Positions 44,930 to 60,219 of a DNA stretch of 64,000 nt are shown here, piece by piece. The notes below the pieces were generated by a model. The model was not told the origin of the DNA. It made no database searches and worked only from the letters and a program-made list of their open reading frames with translations. Position numbers and translations under genes: made by a program. Position 1 is the first letter of the stretch; each line of letters starts with the position of its first letter. The stretch spans positions 17,157,217 to 17,221,216 of the forward strand of contig OZ020246.1 of NCBI GenBank assembly GCA_963971285.1, in the 5' to 3' direction. This DNA is from Astropecten irregularis (taxonomy: Eukaryota > Echinodermata > Asteroidea > Paxillosida > Astropectinidae).

Positions 44930-47068
44930 CGTTTTAGGGGGAGGATTTCGCTACGCAGGGCGACTTCAGTTTCGTAAAATTCAGATCTATGATCTACACT
45001 GAGAATAGAAAGACAGGTGTAATTTTGTTTTTCCTGAGTTTGCCCCAGAAATGATCAGGCAGTTTTCAAAGATCGTGTTCAAAATATAGGATTAGACTGC
45101 GTGCTGCCATATATAGTACACATACAGTGTAGAACGTCATAACGTGATTTATAAATCATTGCAGATTTCGCTAAGCAGGGCGACTTCAGGTTCAAAAATT
45201 CACATATATGATCTACACTGAAAATAAAAAGACACGTGTAATTTTGTTTTCCCTGAATTTTCCCCAGAAATGAGAAGGCAGTTTTCAAAGATCGTGTTCA
45301 AAATATAGGATTGGATAGCGCGCTTTCATATATAATACACATACAGTGTAGCACGTCATAACGTGATTTATAAATCATTGCAGATTTCGCTAAGCAGGGC
45401 GACTTCAGGCTCAAAAATTCAGATATATGATCTACACTGAAAATAAAAAGACACGTGTAATTTTGATTTTCCTGAATTTTCACCAGAAATGAGCAGGCAG
45501 TTTTCAAAGATCGTGTTCAAAATATAGAATTAGACTGCGTGCTGCCATGTATAGTACACATACAGTTTAAAACGTCATAACGTGATTTATAAATCATTGC
45601 AGATTTCGCTAAGCAGGGCGACTTCAGGCTCAAAAATTCAGATATATGATCTACACTGAAAATAAAAAGACACGTGTAATTTTGTTTTTCCTGAATTTTC
45701 CCCAGAAATGAGCAGGCAGTTTTCAAAGATAGTGTTCAAAATATAGGATTAGAATGCGTGCTGCCATATATAATACACATACAGTGTAAACCGGTATTGC
45801 ATGATATGTAAAATATTACAGATTTCGCTATGCAGGCCGACTTCAGGCTCAAAAATTCAGATATAAGATCTACACTGAAAATAAAAAGACACGTGAAATT
45901 TTGTTTTTCCTGAGTTTCACCCAGAAATGAGCAGGCAGTTTTCAAAGATCGTGCTCAAAATATAGGATTGGACAGTGCGCTGTCATATATAATACATATA
46001 CAGTGTAGCACGTCATAACGTGATTTATAAAACATTGCAGATTTCGCTACGCAGGGCGACTTCAGTTTCAAAACTTCAGATCTATGAACTACACTGAAAA
46101 TAAAAAGACACGTGTAATTTTGTTTTTCCTGAGTTTGCCCTTGAAATGAGCAGCCAGATTTCAAAGATCGTGTTCAAAATATAGGATTTGACCGCGCGCT
46201 GCCATAAATAATACACATACAGTGTAGAACGTCATAACATGATGTATAAATCATTACAGATTTCGCTAAGCAGGGCGACTTCAGTTTTAAAAATTCAGAT
46301 CTATGATCTACACTGAAAATAAAAAGACACGTGTAATTTTGTTTTTCCTGAGTTTGCCCTAGAAATGAGCAGGCAGTTTTCAAAGATCGTGTTCAAAATA
46401 TAGGATTGGACAGCGCGCTGTCATATATAATACACATACAGTGTAGCACGTCATAACGTGATTTATAAACCATTGCAGGTTTCGCTAAGCAGGGCGACTT
46501 CAAGTTCAAAAATTCAGATATATGATCTACACTGAAAATAAAAAGACACGTGTAATTTTGTTTTTCCTGAGTTTGCCCTAGAAATGAGCAGCCAGATTTC
46601 AAAGATCGTGTTCAAAATATAGGATTTGACCGCGCGCTGCCATAAATAATACACATACAGTGTAGAACGTCATAACATGATGTATAAATCATTGCAGATT
46701 TCGCTAAGCAGGGCGACTTCAGGTTCAAACATTCAGATATATGATCTACACTGAAAATGAAAAGACACGTGTAATTTTGTTTTTCCTGAGTTTGACCCAG
46801 AAATGAGCAGGAAGATTTCAAAGATCGTGTTCAAAATATAGGATTGGATAGCGCGCTTTCATATATAATACACATACAGTGTAGCACGTCATAACGTGAT
46901 TTATAAATCATTGCAGGTTTCGCTAAGCAGGGCGACTTCAAGTTCAAAAATTCAGATATATGATCTACACTGAAAATAAAAAGACACGTGTAATTTTGAT
47001 TTTCCTGAATTTTCCACAGAAATGAGCAGGCAGTTTTCAAAGATCGTGTTCAAAATATAGGATTGGAA

Positions 47069-47329
47069 AAATCCTCATGCGCTTTAACAATGGTCCCATG
47101 CACAAACCTATGCACGAAGGTGGGAACTAGACCAAATCTTACTGACTATGACAAATATAATCCCGGACCATTTCATGTCACAACTCCTTTTTGTCCACGC
47201 AGGCTCTACGGGCTTGCCTATAAGCGTGGCATGAGCCAGTCGTCTGGCATAGTCAGTGACATATGGTCAAGTTCCCACCTTCGTAATATGGTTTGTATAT
47301 GGGCTCATTGCTGAAGCGCGTTAGGATTT
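47069..47329. repeat. Foldback module 4 in the satellite
   Basis: Essentially identical to module 3, 2,400 bp upstream. One visible difference nearby is ttagggcgagg in place of ttagggggagg at the right junction. Confidence 0.93.
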
Positions 47330-49687
47330 CGTTTTAGGGCGAGGATTTCGCTACGCAGGGCGACTTCAGTTTCGTAAAATTCAGATCTATGATCTACACT
47401 GAGAATAGAAAGACAGGTGTAATTTTGTTTTTCCTAAGTTTGCCCCAGAAATGATCAGGCAGTTTTCAAAGATCGTGTTCAAAATATAGGATTAGACTGC
47501 GTGCTGCCATATATAGTACACATACAGTGTAGAACGTCATAACGTGATTTATAAATCATTGCAGATTTCGCTAAGCAGGGCGACTTCAGGTTCAAAAATT
47601 CACATATATGATCTACACTGAAAATAAAAAGACACGTGTAATTTTGTTTTCCCTGAATTTTCCCCAGAAATGAGAAGGCAGTTTTCAAAGATCGTGTTCA
47701 AAATATAGGATTGGATAGCGCGCTTTCATATATAATACACATACAGTGTAGCACGTCATAACGTGATTTATAAATCATTGCAGATTTCGCTAAGCAGGGC
47801 GACTTCAGGCTCAAAAATTCAGATATATGATCTACACTGAAAATAAAAAGACACGTGTAATTTTGATTTTCCTGAATTTTAAACAGAAATGAGCAGGCAG
47901 TTTTCAAAGATCGTGTTCAAAATATAGGATTAGACTGCGTGCTGCCATATATAGTACACATACAGTGTAGAACGTCATAACGTGATTTATAAATCATTGC
48001 AGATTTCGCTAAGCAGGGCGACTTCAGGTTCAAAAATTCAGATATATGATCTACACTGAAAATAAAAAGACACGTGTAATTTTGTTTTCCCTGAATTTTC
48101 CCCAGAAATGAGCAGGCAGTTTTCAAAGATCGTGTTCAAAATATAGAATTAGACTGCGTGCTGCCATGTATAGTACACATACAGTTTAAAACGTCATAAC
48201 GTGATTTATAAATCATTGCAGATTTCGCTAAGCAGGGCGACTTCAGGCTCAAAAATTCAGATATATGATCTACACTGAAAATAAAAAGACACGTGTAATT
48301 TTGTTTTTCCTGAATTTTCCCCAGAAATGAGCAGGCAGTTTTCAAAGATAGTGTTCAAAATATAGGATTAGAATGCGTGCTGCCATATATAATACACATA
48401 CAGTGTAAACCGGTATTGCATGATATGTAAAATATTACAGATTTCGCTATGCAGGCCGACTTCAGGCTCAAAAATTCAGATATAAGATCTACACTGAAAA
48501 TAAAAAGACACGTGAAATTTTGTTTTTCCTGAGTTTCACCCAGAAATGAGCAGGCAGTTTTCAAAGATCGTGCTCAAAATATAGGATTGGACAGTGCGCT
48601 GTCATATATAATACATATACAGTGTAGCACGTCATAACGTGATTTATAAAACATTGCAGATTTCGCTACGCAGGGCGACTTCAGTTTCAAAACTTCAGAT
48701 CTATGAACTACACTGAAAATAAAAAGACACGTGTAATTTTGTTTTTCCTGAGTTTGCCCTTGAAATGAGCAGCCAGATTTCAAAGATCGTGTTCAAAATA
48801 TAGGATTTGACCGCGCGCTGCCATAAATAATACACATACAGTGTAGAACGTCATAACATGATGTATAAATCATTACAGATTTCGCTAAGCAGGGCGACTT
48901 CAGTTTTAAAAATTCAGATCTATGATCTACACTGAAAATAAAAAGACACGTGTAATTTTGTTTTTCCTGAGTTTGCCCTAGAAATGAGCAGGCAGTTTTC
49001 AAAGATCGTGTTCAAAATATAGGATTGGACAGCGCGCTGTCATATATAATACACATACAGTGTAGCACGTCATAACGTGATTTATAAACCATTGCAGGTT
49101 TCGCTAAGCAGGGCGACTTCAAGTTCAAAAATTCAGATATATGATCTACACTGAAAATAAAAAGACACGTGTAATTTTGTTTTTCCTGAGTTTGCCCTAG
49201 AAATGAGCAGCCAGATTTCAAAGATCTTGTTCAAAATATAGGATTTGACCGCGCGCTGCCATAAATAATACACATACAGTGTAGAACGTCATAACATGAT
49301 GTATAAATCATTGCAGATTTCGCTAAGCAGGGCGACTTCAGGTTCAAACATTCAGATATATGATCTACACTGAAAATGAAAAGACACGTGTAATTTTGTT
49401 TTTCCTGAGTTTGACCCAGAAATGAGCAGGAAGATTTCAAAGATCGTGTTCAAAATATAGGATTGGATAGCGCGCTTTCATATATAATACACATACAGTG
49501 TAGCACGTCATAACGTGATTTATAAATCATTGCAGATTTCGCTAAGCAGGGCGACTTCAGGCTCAAAAATTCAGATATATGATCTACACTGAAAATAAAA
49601 AGACACGTGTAATTTTGATTTTCCTGAATTTTCCACAGAAATGAGCAGGCAGTTTTCAAAGATCGTGTTCAAAATATAGGATTGGAA

Positions 49688-49948
49688 AAATCCTCATGCG
49701 CTTTAACAATGGTCCCATGCACAAACCTATGCACGAAGGTGGGAACTAGACCAAATCTTACTGACTATGACAAATATAATCCCGGACCATTTCATGTCAC
49801 AACTCCTTTTTGTCCACGCAGGCTCTACGGGCTTGCCTATAAGCGTGGCATGAGCCAGTCGTCTGGCATAGTCAGTGACATATGGTCAAGTTCCCACCTT
49901 CGTAATATGGTTTGTATATGGGCTCATTGCTGAAGCGCGTTAGGATTT
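49688..49948. repeat. Foldback module 5 in the satellite
   Basis: Matches module 4 and is spaced 2,619 bp from it. The following block diverges in composition after four monomers. Confidence 0.93.
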
Positions 49949-51192
49949 CGTTTTAGGGGGAGGATTTCGCTACGCAGGGCGACTTCAGTTTCGTAAAATT
50001 CAGATCTATGATCTACACTGAGAATAGAAAGACAGGTGTAATTTTGTTTTTCCTAAGTTTGCCCCAGAAATGATCAGGCAGTTTTCAAAGATCGTGTTCA
50101 AAATATAGGATTAGTCTGCGTGCTGCCATATATAGTACACATACAGTGTAGAACGTCATAACGTGATTTATAAATCATTGCAGATTTCGCTAAGCAGGGC
50201 GACTTCAGGTTCAAAAATTCACATATATGATCTACACTGAAAATAAAAAGACACGTGTAATTTTGTTTTCCCTGAATTTTCCCCAGAAATGAGAAGGCAG
50301 TTTTCAAAGATCGTGTTCAAAATATAGGATTGGATAGCGCGCTTTCATATATAATACACATACAGTGTAGCACGTCATAACGTGATTTATAAATCATTGC
50401 AGATTTCGCTAAGCAGGGCGACTTCAGGCTCAAAAATTCAGATATATGATCTACACTGAAAATAAAAAGACACGTGTAATTTTGATTTTCCTGAATTTTA
50501 AACAGAAATGAGCAGGCAGTTTTCAAAGATCGTGTTCAAAATATAGGATTAGACTGCGTGCTGCCATATATAGTACACATACAGTGTAGAACGTCATAAC
50601 GTGATTTATAAATCATTGCAGATTTCGCTAAGCAGGGCGACTTCAGGCTCAAAAATTCAGATATATGATCTACACTGAAAATAAAAAGACACGTGTAATT
50701 TTGTTTTTCCTGAATTTTCCCCAGAAATGAGCAGGCAGTTTTCAAAGATAGTGTTCAAAATATAGGATTAGAATGCGTGCTGCCATATATAATACACATA
50801 CAGTGTAAACCGGTATTGCATGATATGTAAAATATTACAGATTTCGCTATGCAGGCCGACTTCAGGCTCAAAAATTCAGATATAAGATCTACACTGAAAA
50901 TAAAAAGACACGTGAAATTTTGTTTTTCCTGAGTTTCACCCAGAAATGAGCAGGCAGTTTTCAAAGATCGTGCTCAAAATATAGGATTGGACAGTGCGCT
51001 GTCATATATAATACATATACAGTGTAGCACGTCATAACGTGATTTATAAAACATTGCAGATTTCGCTACGCAGGGCGACTTCAGTTTCAAAACTTCAGAT
51101 CTATGAACTACACTGAAAATAAAAAGACACGTGTAATTTTGTTTTTCCTGAGTTTGCCCTTGAAATGAGCAGCCAGATTTCAAAGATCGTGT

Positions 51193-52948
51193 TCAAAATA
51201 TAGGATTTGACCGCGCGCTGGCATAAATAATACACATACAGTGTAGAACGTCATAACATGATGTATAAATCATTACAGATTTCGCTAAGCAGGGCGACTT
51301 CAGTTTTAAAAATTCAGATGTATGATCTACACTGAAAATAAAAAGACACGTGTAATTTTGTTTTTCCTGAGTTTGCCCTAGAAATGAGCAGGCAGATTTC
51401 AAAGATCGTGTTCAAAATATAGGATTGGACAGTGCGCTGTCATATATAATACACATACAGTGTAAACCGGTATTGCATGATATGTAAAACATTACAGATT
51501 TCGCTATGCAGGCCGACTTCAGTTTTAAAAATTCAGATCTATGATCTACACTGAAAATAAAAAGACACGTGTAATTTTGTTTTTCCTGAGTTTGACCCAG
51601 AAATGAGCAGGCAGTTTTCAAAGATCGTGTTCAAAATATAGGATTAGATTGCGTGCTACCATAATACAGATACAGTGTAGCACGTCATAACGTGATTTAT
51701 AAATCATTGCAGATTTCGCTAAGGAGGGCGACTTCAGGTTCAAAAATTCAGATATATGATCTACACTGAAAATAGAAACACACGTGTAATTTTGTTTTTC
51801 CTGAATTTTCCCCAGAAATGAGCAGGCAGTTTTCAAAGATCGTGTTCAAAATATAGGATTAGACTGCGTGCTGCCATATATACATGTAGTACACATACAG
51901 TGTAGCACGTCATAACGTGATTTATAAATCATTGCAGATTTCGCTAAGGAGGGCGACTTCAGGTTCAAAAATTCAGATATATGATCTACACTGAAAATAA
52001 AAAGACACGTGTAATTTTGTTTTTCCTGAGTTTGCCCTTGAAATGAGCAGCCAGATTTCAAAGATCGTGTTCAAAATATAGGATTTGACCGCGCGCTGGC
52101 ATAAATAATACACATACAGTGTAGAACGTCATAACATGATGTATAAATCATTACAGATTTCGCTAAGCAGGGCGACTTCAGTTTTAAAAATTCAGATCTA
52201 TGATCTACACTGAAAATAAAAAGACACGTGTAATTTTGTTTTTCCTGAGTTTGCCCTAGAAATGAGCAGGCAGATTTCAAAGATCGTGTTCAAAATATAG
52301 GATTGGACAGTGCGCTGTCATATATAATACACATACAGTGTAAACCGGTATTGCATGATATGTAAAACATTACAGATTTCGCTATGCAGGCCGACTTCAG
52401 TTTTAAAAATTCAGATCTATGATCTACACTGAAAATAAAAAGACACGTGTAATTTTGTTTTTCCTGAGTTTGACCCAGAAATGAGCAGGCAGTTTTCAAA
52501 GATCGTGTTCAAAATATAGGATTAGATTGCGTGCTACCATAATACACATACAGTGTAGCACGTCATAACGTGATTTATAAATCATTGCAGATTTCGCTAA
52601 GGAGGGCGACTTCAGGTTCAAAAATTCAGATATATGATCTACACTGAAAATAGAAACACACGTGTAATTTTGTTTTTCCTGAATTTTCCCCAGAAATGAG
52701 AAGGCAGTTTTCAAAGATCGTGTTCAAAATATAGGATTAGACTGCGTGCTGCCATATATACATGTAGTACACATACAGTGTAGCACGTCATAACGTGATT
52801 TATAAATCATTGCAGATTTCGCTAAGGAGGGCGACTTCAGGTTCAAAAATTCAGATATATGATCTACACTGAAAATAAAAAGACACGTGTAATTTTGTTT
52901 TTCCTGAGTTTGACCCAGAAATGAGCAGGCAGTTTTCAAAGATCGTGT
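51193..52948. repeat. Duplicated 878-bp tetramer inside satellite block 5
   Basis: Four monomers of 219, 219, 215 and 225 bp starting at about 51193 recur in the same order starting at about 52071, an exact 878-bp shift. The same tetramer recurs at about 55350-56227 in the next block. The 215-bp unit is marked by gtgctaccataatacac and the 225-bp unit by atatatacatgtagtacac. Confidence 0.9.
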
Positions 52949-53401
52949 TCAAAATATAGGATTAGACTGCGTGCTACCATAATACACATACAGTGTAGCA
53001 CGTCATAACGTGATTTATAAATCATTGCAGATTTCGCTAAGGAGGGCGACTTCAGGTTCAAAAATTCAGATATATGATCTACACTGAAAATAAAAACACA
53101 TGTGTAATTTTGTTTTTCCTGAATTTTCCCCAGAAATGAGCAGGCAGTTTTCAAAGATCGTGTTCAAAATATAGGATTGGACAGCGCGCTGTCATATATA
53201 ATACACATACAGTGTAGCACGTCATAACGTGATTTATAAACCATTGCAGATTTCGCTAAGCAGGGCGACTTCAAGTTCAAAAATTCAGATATATGATCTA
53301 CACTGAAAATAAAAAGACACGTGTAATTTTGTTTTTCCTGAGTTTGCCCCAGAAATGAGCAGCCAGATGTCAAAGATCGTGTTCAAAATATAGGATTGGA
53401 A

Positions 53402-53662
53402 AAATCCTCATGCGCTTTAACAATGGTCCCATGCACAAACGTATGCACGAAGGTGGGAACTAGACCGAATCTTACTGACTATGACAAACATAATCCAGGA
53501 CCATTTCATGTCACAACTCCTTTTTGTCCACGCAGGCTCTACGGGCTTGCCTATAAGCGTGGCATGAGCCAGTCGTCTGGCATAGTCAGTGACATATGGT
53601 CAAGTTCCCACCTTCGTAATATGGTTTGTACATGGGCTCATTGCTAAAGCGCGTTAGGATTT
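53402..53662. repeat. Foldback module 6 in the satellite
   Basis: Resembles module 2 in details (cataatccaggacc, tgtacatgggctcattgcta), so it is from a different lineage than modules 3-5 and 7-10, which read tataatcccggacc. Confidence 0.93.
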
Positions 53663-56600
53663 GGTTTTAGGGGGAGGATTTCGCTACGCAGGGCGACTTC
53701 AGGTTCAAAAATTCAGATATATGATCTACACTGAAAATAAAAACACACGTGTAATTTTGTTTTTCCTGAATTTTCCCCAGAAATGAGCAGGCAGTTCAAA
53801 GATCGTGTTCAAAATATAGGATTGGACAGCGCGCTGTCATATATAGTACACATACAGTGTAGAACGTCATAACGTGATTTATAAATCATTGCAGATTTCG
53901 CTAAGCAGGGCGACTTCAGGTTCAAAAATTCACATATATGATCTACACTGAAAATAAAAAGACACGTGTAATTTTGTTTTCCCTGAATTTTCCCCAGAAA
54001 TGAGAAGGCAGTTTTCAAAGATCGTGTTCAAAATATAGGATTGGATAGCGCGCTTTCATATATAATACACATACAGTGTAGCACGTCATAACGTGATTTA
54101 TAAATCATTGCAGATTTCGCTAAGCAGGGCGACTTCAGGCTCAAAAATTCAGATATATGATCTACACTGAAAATAAAAAGACACGTGTAATTTTGATTTT
54201 CCTGAATTTTAAACAGAAATGAGCAGGCAGTTTTCAAAGATCGTGTTCAAAATATAGGATTAGACTGCGTGCTGCCATATATAGTACACATACAGTGTAG
54301 AACGTCATAACGTGATTTATAAATCATTGCAGATTTCGCTAAGCAGGGCGACTTCAGGTTCAAAAATTCAGATATATGATCTACACTGAAAATAAAAAGA
54401 CACGTGTAATTTTGTTTTCCCTGAATTTTCCCCAGAAATGAGCAGGCAGTTTTCAAAGATCGTGTTCAAAATATAGAATTAGACTGCGTGCTGCCATGTA
54501 TAGTACTTATACAGTTTAAAACGTCATAACGTGATTTATAAATCATTGCAGATTTCGCTAAGCAGGGCGACTTCAGGCTCAAAAATTCAGATATATGATC
54601 TACACTGAAAATAAAAAGACACGTGTAATTTTGTTTTTCCTGAATTTTCCCCAGAAATGAGCAGGCAGTTTTCAAAGATCGTGTTCAAAATATAGGATTA
54701 GATTGGGTGCTACCATAATACACATACAGTGTAGCACGTCATAACGTGATTTATAAATCATTGCAGATTTCGCTAAGGAGGGCGACTTCAGGTTCAAAAA
54801 TTCAGATATATGATCTACACTGAAAATAGAAACACACGTGTAATTTTGTTTTTCCTGAATTTTCCCCAGAAATGAGCAGGCAGTTTTCAAAGATCGTGTT
54901 CAAAATATAGGATTAGACTGCGTGCTGCCATATATACATGTAGTACACATACAGTGTAGCACGTCATAACGTGATTTATAAATCATTGCAGATTTCGCTA
55001 AGGAGGGCGACTTCAGGTTCAAAAATTCAGATATATGATCTACACTGAAAATAGAAACACACGTGTAATTTTGTTTTTCCTGAATTTTCCCCAGAAATGA
55101 GCAGGCAGTTTTCAAAGATCGTGTTCAAAATATAGGATTAGACTGCGTGCTGCCATATATACATGTAGTACACATACAGTGTAGCACGTCATAACGTGAT
55201 TTATAAATCATTGCAGATTTCGCTAAGGAGGGCGACTTCAGGTTCAAAAATTCAGATATATGATCTACACTGAAAATAAAAAGACACGTGTAATTTTGTT
55301 TTTCCTGAGTTTGCCCTTGAAATGAGCAGCCAGATTTCAAAGATCGTGTTCAAAATATAGGATTTGACCGCGCGCTGGCATAAATAATACACATACAGTG
55401 TAGAACGTCATAACATGATGTATAAATCATTACAGATTTCGCTAAGCAGGGCGACTTCAGTTTTAAAAATTCAGATCTATGATCTACACTGAAAATAAAA
55501 AGACACGTGTAATTTTGTTTTTCCTGAGTTTGCCCTAGAAATGAGCAGGCAGATTTCAAAGATCGTGTTCAAAATATAGGATTGGACAGTGCGCTGTCAT
55601 ATATAATACACATACAGTGTAAACCGGTATTGCATGATATGTAAAACATTACAGATTTCGCTATGCAGGCCGACTTCAGTTTTAAAAATTCAGATCTATG
55701 ATCTACACTGAAAATAAAAAGACACGTGTAATTTTGTTTTTCCTGAGTTTGACCCAGAAATGAGCAGGCAGTTTTCAAAGATCGTGTTCAAAATATAGGA
55801 TTAGATTGCGTGCTACCATAATACACATACAGTGTAGCACGTCATAACGTGATTTATAAATCATTGCAGATTTCGCTAAGGAGGGCGACTTCAGGTTCAA
55901 AAATTCAGATATATGATCTACACTGAAAATAGAAACACACGTGTAATTTTGTTTTTCCTGAATTTTCCCCAGAAATGAGCAGGCAGTTTTCAAAGATCGT
56001 GTTCAAAATATAGGATTAGACTGCGTGCTGCCATATATACATGTAGTACACATACAGTGTAGCACGTCATAACGTGATTTATAAATCATTGCAGATTTCG
56101 CTAAGGAGGGCGACTTCAGGTTCAAAAATTCAGATATATGATCTACACTGAAAATAAAAAGACACGTGTAATTTTGTTTTTCCTGAGTTTGACCCAGAAA
56201 TGAGCAGGCAGTTTTCAAAGATCGTGTTCAAAATATAGGATTAGACTGCGTGCTACCATAATACACATACAGTGTAGCACGTCATAACGTGATTTATAAA
56301 TCATTGCAGATTTCGCTAAGGAGGGCGACTTCAGGTTCAAAAATTCAGATATATGATCTACACTGAAAATAAAAACACATGTGTAATTTTGTTTTTCCTG
56401 AATTTTCCCCAGAAATGAGCAGGCAGTTTTCAAAGATCGTGTTCAAAATATAGGATTGGACAGCGCGCTGTCATATATAATACACATACAGTGTAGCACG
56501 TCATAACGTGATTTATAAACCATTGCAGATTTCGCTAAGCAGGGCGACTTCAGGTTCAAAAATTCAGATATATGATCTACACTGAAAATAAAAAGACACG

Positions 56601-57339
56601 TGTAATTTTGTTTTTCCTGAATTTTCCCCAGAAATGAGAAGGCAGTTTTCAAAGATAGTGTTCAAAATATAGGATTAGACTGCGTGCTGCCATATATAAT
56701 ACACTCATACAGTGTAAACCGGTATTGCATGATATGTAAAATATTACAGATTTCGCTATGCAGGCCGACTTCAGGCTAAAAAAATCAGATATAAGATCTA
56801 CACTAAAAATAAAAAGACACGTGTAATTTTGTTTTTCCTGAGTTTCACCCAGAAATGAGCAGGCAGATTTTAAAGATCGTGTTCAAAATATAGGATTGGA
56901 CAGCGCGCTGTCATATATAATACACATACAGTGTAGCACGTCCTAACGTGATTTATAAACCATTGCAGATTTCGCGAAGCAGGGCGACTTCAAGTTCAAA
57001 AATTCAGATATATGATTTACACTGAAAATAAAAAGACACGTATAATTTTGTTTTTCCTGAGTTTGCCCTAGAAATGAGCAGCCAGATTTCAAAGATCGTG
57101 TTCAAAATATAGGATTTGACCGCGCGCTGCCATATATAGTACACATACAGTGTAGCACGTCATAACGTGATTTATAAATTATTGCAGATTTCGCGAAGCA
57201 GGGCGACTTCAGGTTCAAAAATTCAGATTTATGATCTACACTGAAAATAAAAAGACACGTGTAATTTTGTTTTTCCTGAGTTTGCCCCAGAAATGAGCAG
57301 CCAGATGTCAAAGATCGTGTTCAAAATATAGGATTGGAA

Positions 57340-57600
57340 AAATCCTCATGCGCTTTAACAATGGTCCCATGCACAAACCTATGCACGAAGGTGGGAACTA
57401 GACCGAATCTTACTGACTATGACAAATATAATCCCGGACCATTTCATGTCACAACTCCTTTTTGTCCACGCAGGCTCTACGGGCTTGCCTATAAGCGTGG
57501 CATGAGCCAGTCGTCTGGCATAGTCAGTGACATATGGTCAAGTTCCCACCTTCGTAATATGGTTTGTATAAGGGCTCATTGCTGAAGCGCGTTAGGATTT
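57340..57600. repeat. Foldback module 7 in the satellite
   Basis: Of the tataatcccggacc type; distinguished by tgtataagggctc in place of tgtatatgggctc. Confidence 0.93.
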
Positions 57601-59958
57601 CGTTTTAGGGGGAGGATTTCGCTACGCAGGGCGACTTCAGTTTCGAAAAATTCAGATCTATGATCTGCACTGAAAATAGAAAGACACGTGTAATTTTGTT
57701 TTTCCTGAGTTTGCCCTAGAAATGAGCAGCCAGATTTCAAAGATCGTGTTCAAAATATAGGATTTGACCGCGCGCTGCCATAAATAGTACACATACAGTG
57801 TAGAACGTCATAACGTGATTTATAAATCATTGCAGATTTCGCTAAGCAGGGCGACTTCAGGTTCAAAAATTCAGATATATGATCTACACTGAAAATAAAA
57901 AGACACGTGTAATTTTGTTTTCCCTGAATTTTCCCCAGAAATGATCAGGCAATTTTCAAAGATCGTGTTCAAAATATAGGATTAGACTGCGTGCTGCCAT
58001 ATATAGTACACATACAGTGTAGAACGTCATAACGTGATTTATAAATCATTGCAGATTTCGCTAAGCAGGGCGACTTCAGGTTCAAAAATTCACATATATG
58101 ATCTACACTGAAAATAAAAAGACACGTGTAATTTTGTTTTCCCTGAATTTTCCCCAGAAATGAGAAGGCAGTTTTCAAAGATCGTGTTCAAAATATAGGA
58201 TTGGATAGCGCGCTTTCATATATAATACACATACAGTGTAGCACGTCATAACGTGATTTATAAATCATTGCAGATTTCGCTAAGTAGGGCGACTTCAGGC
58301 TCAAAAATTCAGATATATGATCTACACTGAAAATAAAAAGACACGTGTAATTTTGATTTTCCTGAATTTTCCACAGAAATGAGCAGGCAGTTTTCAAAGA
58401 TCGTGTTCAAAATATAGGATAAGACTGCGTGCTGCCATATATAGTACACATACAGTGTAGAACGTCATAACGTGATTTATAAATCATTGCAGATTTCGCT
58501 AAGCAGGGCGACTTCAGGTTCAAAAATTCAGATATATGATCTACACTGAAAATAAAAAGACACGTGTAATTTTGTTTTCCCTGAATTTTCCCCAGAAATG
58601 AGCAGGCAGTTTTCAAAGATCGTGTTCAAAATATAGAATTAGACTGCGTGCTGCCATGTATAGTACACATACAGTTTAAAACGTCATAACGTGATTTATA
58701 AATCATTGCAGATTTCGCTAAGCAGGGCGACTTCAGGCTCAAAAATTCAGATATATGATCTACACTGAAAATAAAAAGACACGTGTAATTTTGATTTTCC
58801 TGAATTTTCCACAGAAATGAGCAGGCAGTTTTCAAAGATCGTGTTCAAAATATAGAATTAGACTGCGTGCTGCCATGTATAGTACACATACAGTTTAAAA
58901 CGTCATAACGTGATTTATAAATCATTGCAGATTTCGCTAAGCAGGGCGACTTCAGGTTCAAAAATTCAGATATATGATCTACACTGAAAATAAAAAGACA
59001 CGTGTAATTTTGTTTTTCCTGAATTTTCCCCAGAAATGAGCAGGCAGTTTTCAAAGATAGTGTTCAAAATATAGGATTAGACTGCGTGCTGCCATATATA
59101 ATACACATACAGTGTAAACCGGTATTGCATGATATGTAAAATATTACAGATTTCGCTATGCAGGCCGACTTCAGGCTCAAAAATTCAGATATATGATCTA
59201 CACTGAAAATAAAAAGACACGTGTAATTTTGTTTTTCCTGAGTTTGCCCTAGAAATGAGCAGCCAGATTTCAAAGATCGTGTTCAAAATATAGGATTTGA
59301 CCGCGCGCTGCCATATATAGTACACATACAGTGTAGCACGTCATAACGTGATTTATAAATCATTGCAGATTTCGCGAAGCAGGGCGACTTCAGGTTCAAA
59401 AATTCAGATATATGATCTACACTGAAAATAAAAAGACACGTGTAATTTTGTTTTTCCTGAATTTTCCCCAGAAATGAGCAGGCAGTTTTCAAAGATAGTG
59501 TTCAAAATATAGGATTGGACAGCGCGCTGTCATATATAATACACATACAGTGTAGCACGTCATATCGTGATTTATAAACCATTGCAGATTTCGCGAAGCA
59601 GGGCGACTTCAAGTTCAAAAATTCAGATATATGATCTACACTGAAAATAAAAAGACACGTGTAATTTTGTTTTTCCTGAATTTTCCCCAGAAATGAGCAG
59701 GCAGTTTTCAAAGATAGTGTTCAAAATATAGGATTGGACAGCGCGCTGCCATATATAGTACACATACAGTGTAGCACGTCATAACGTGATTTATAAATCA
59801 TTGCAGATTTCGCGAAGCAGGGCGACTTCAGGTTCAAAAATTCAGATATATGATCTACACTGAAAATAAAAAGACACGTGTAATTTTGTTTTTCCTGAGT
59901 TTGCCCAAGAAATGAGCAGCCAGATGTCAAAGATCGTGTTCAAAATATAGGATTGGAA

Positions 59959-60219
59959 AAATCCTCATGCGCTTTAACAATGGTCCCATGCACAAACCTA
60001 TGCACGAAGGTGGGAACTAGACCGAATCTTACTGACTATGACAAATATAATCCCGGACCATTTCATGTCACAACTCCTTTTTGTCCACGCAGGCTATACG
60101 GGCTTGCCTATAAGCGTGGCATGAGCCAGTCGTCTGGCATAGTCAGTGACATATGGTCAAGTTCCCACCTTCGTAATATGGTTTGTATATGGGCTCATTG
60201 CTGAAGCGCGTTAGGATTT
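59959..60219. repeat. Foldback module 8 in the satellite
   Basis: Of the tataatcccggacc type; reads caggctatacggg where the others have caggctctacggg. The block before it is 2,619 bp. Confidence 0.93.
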
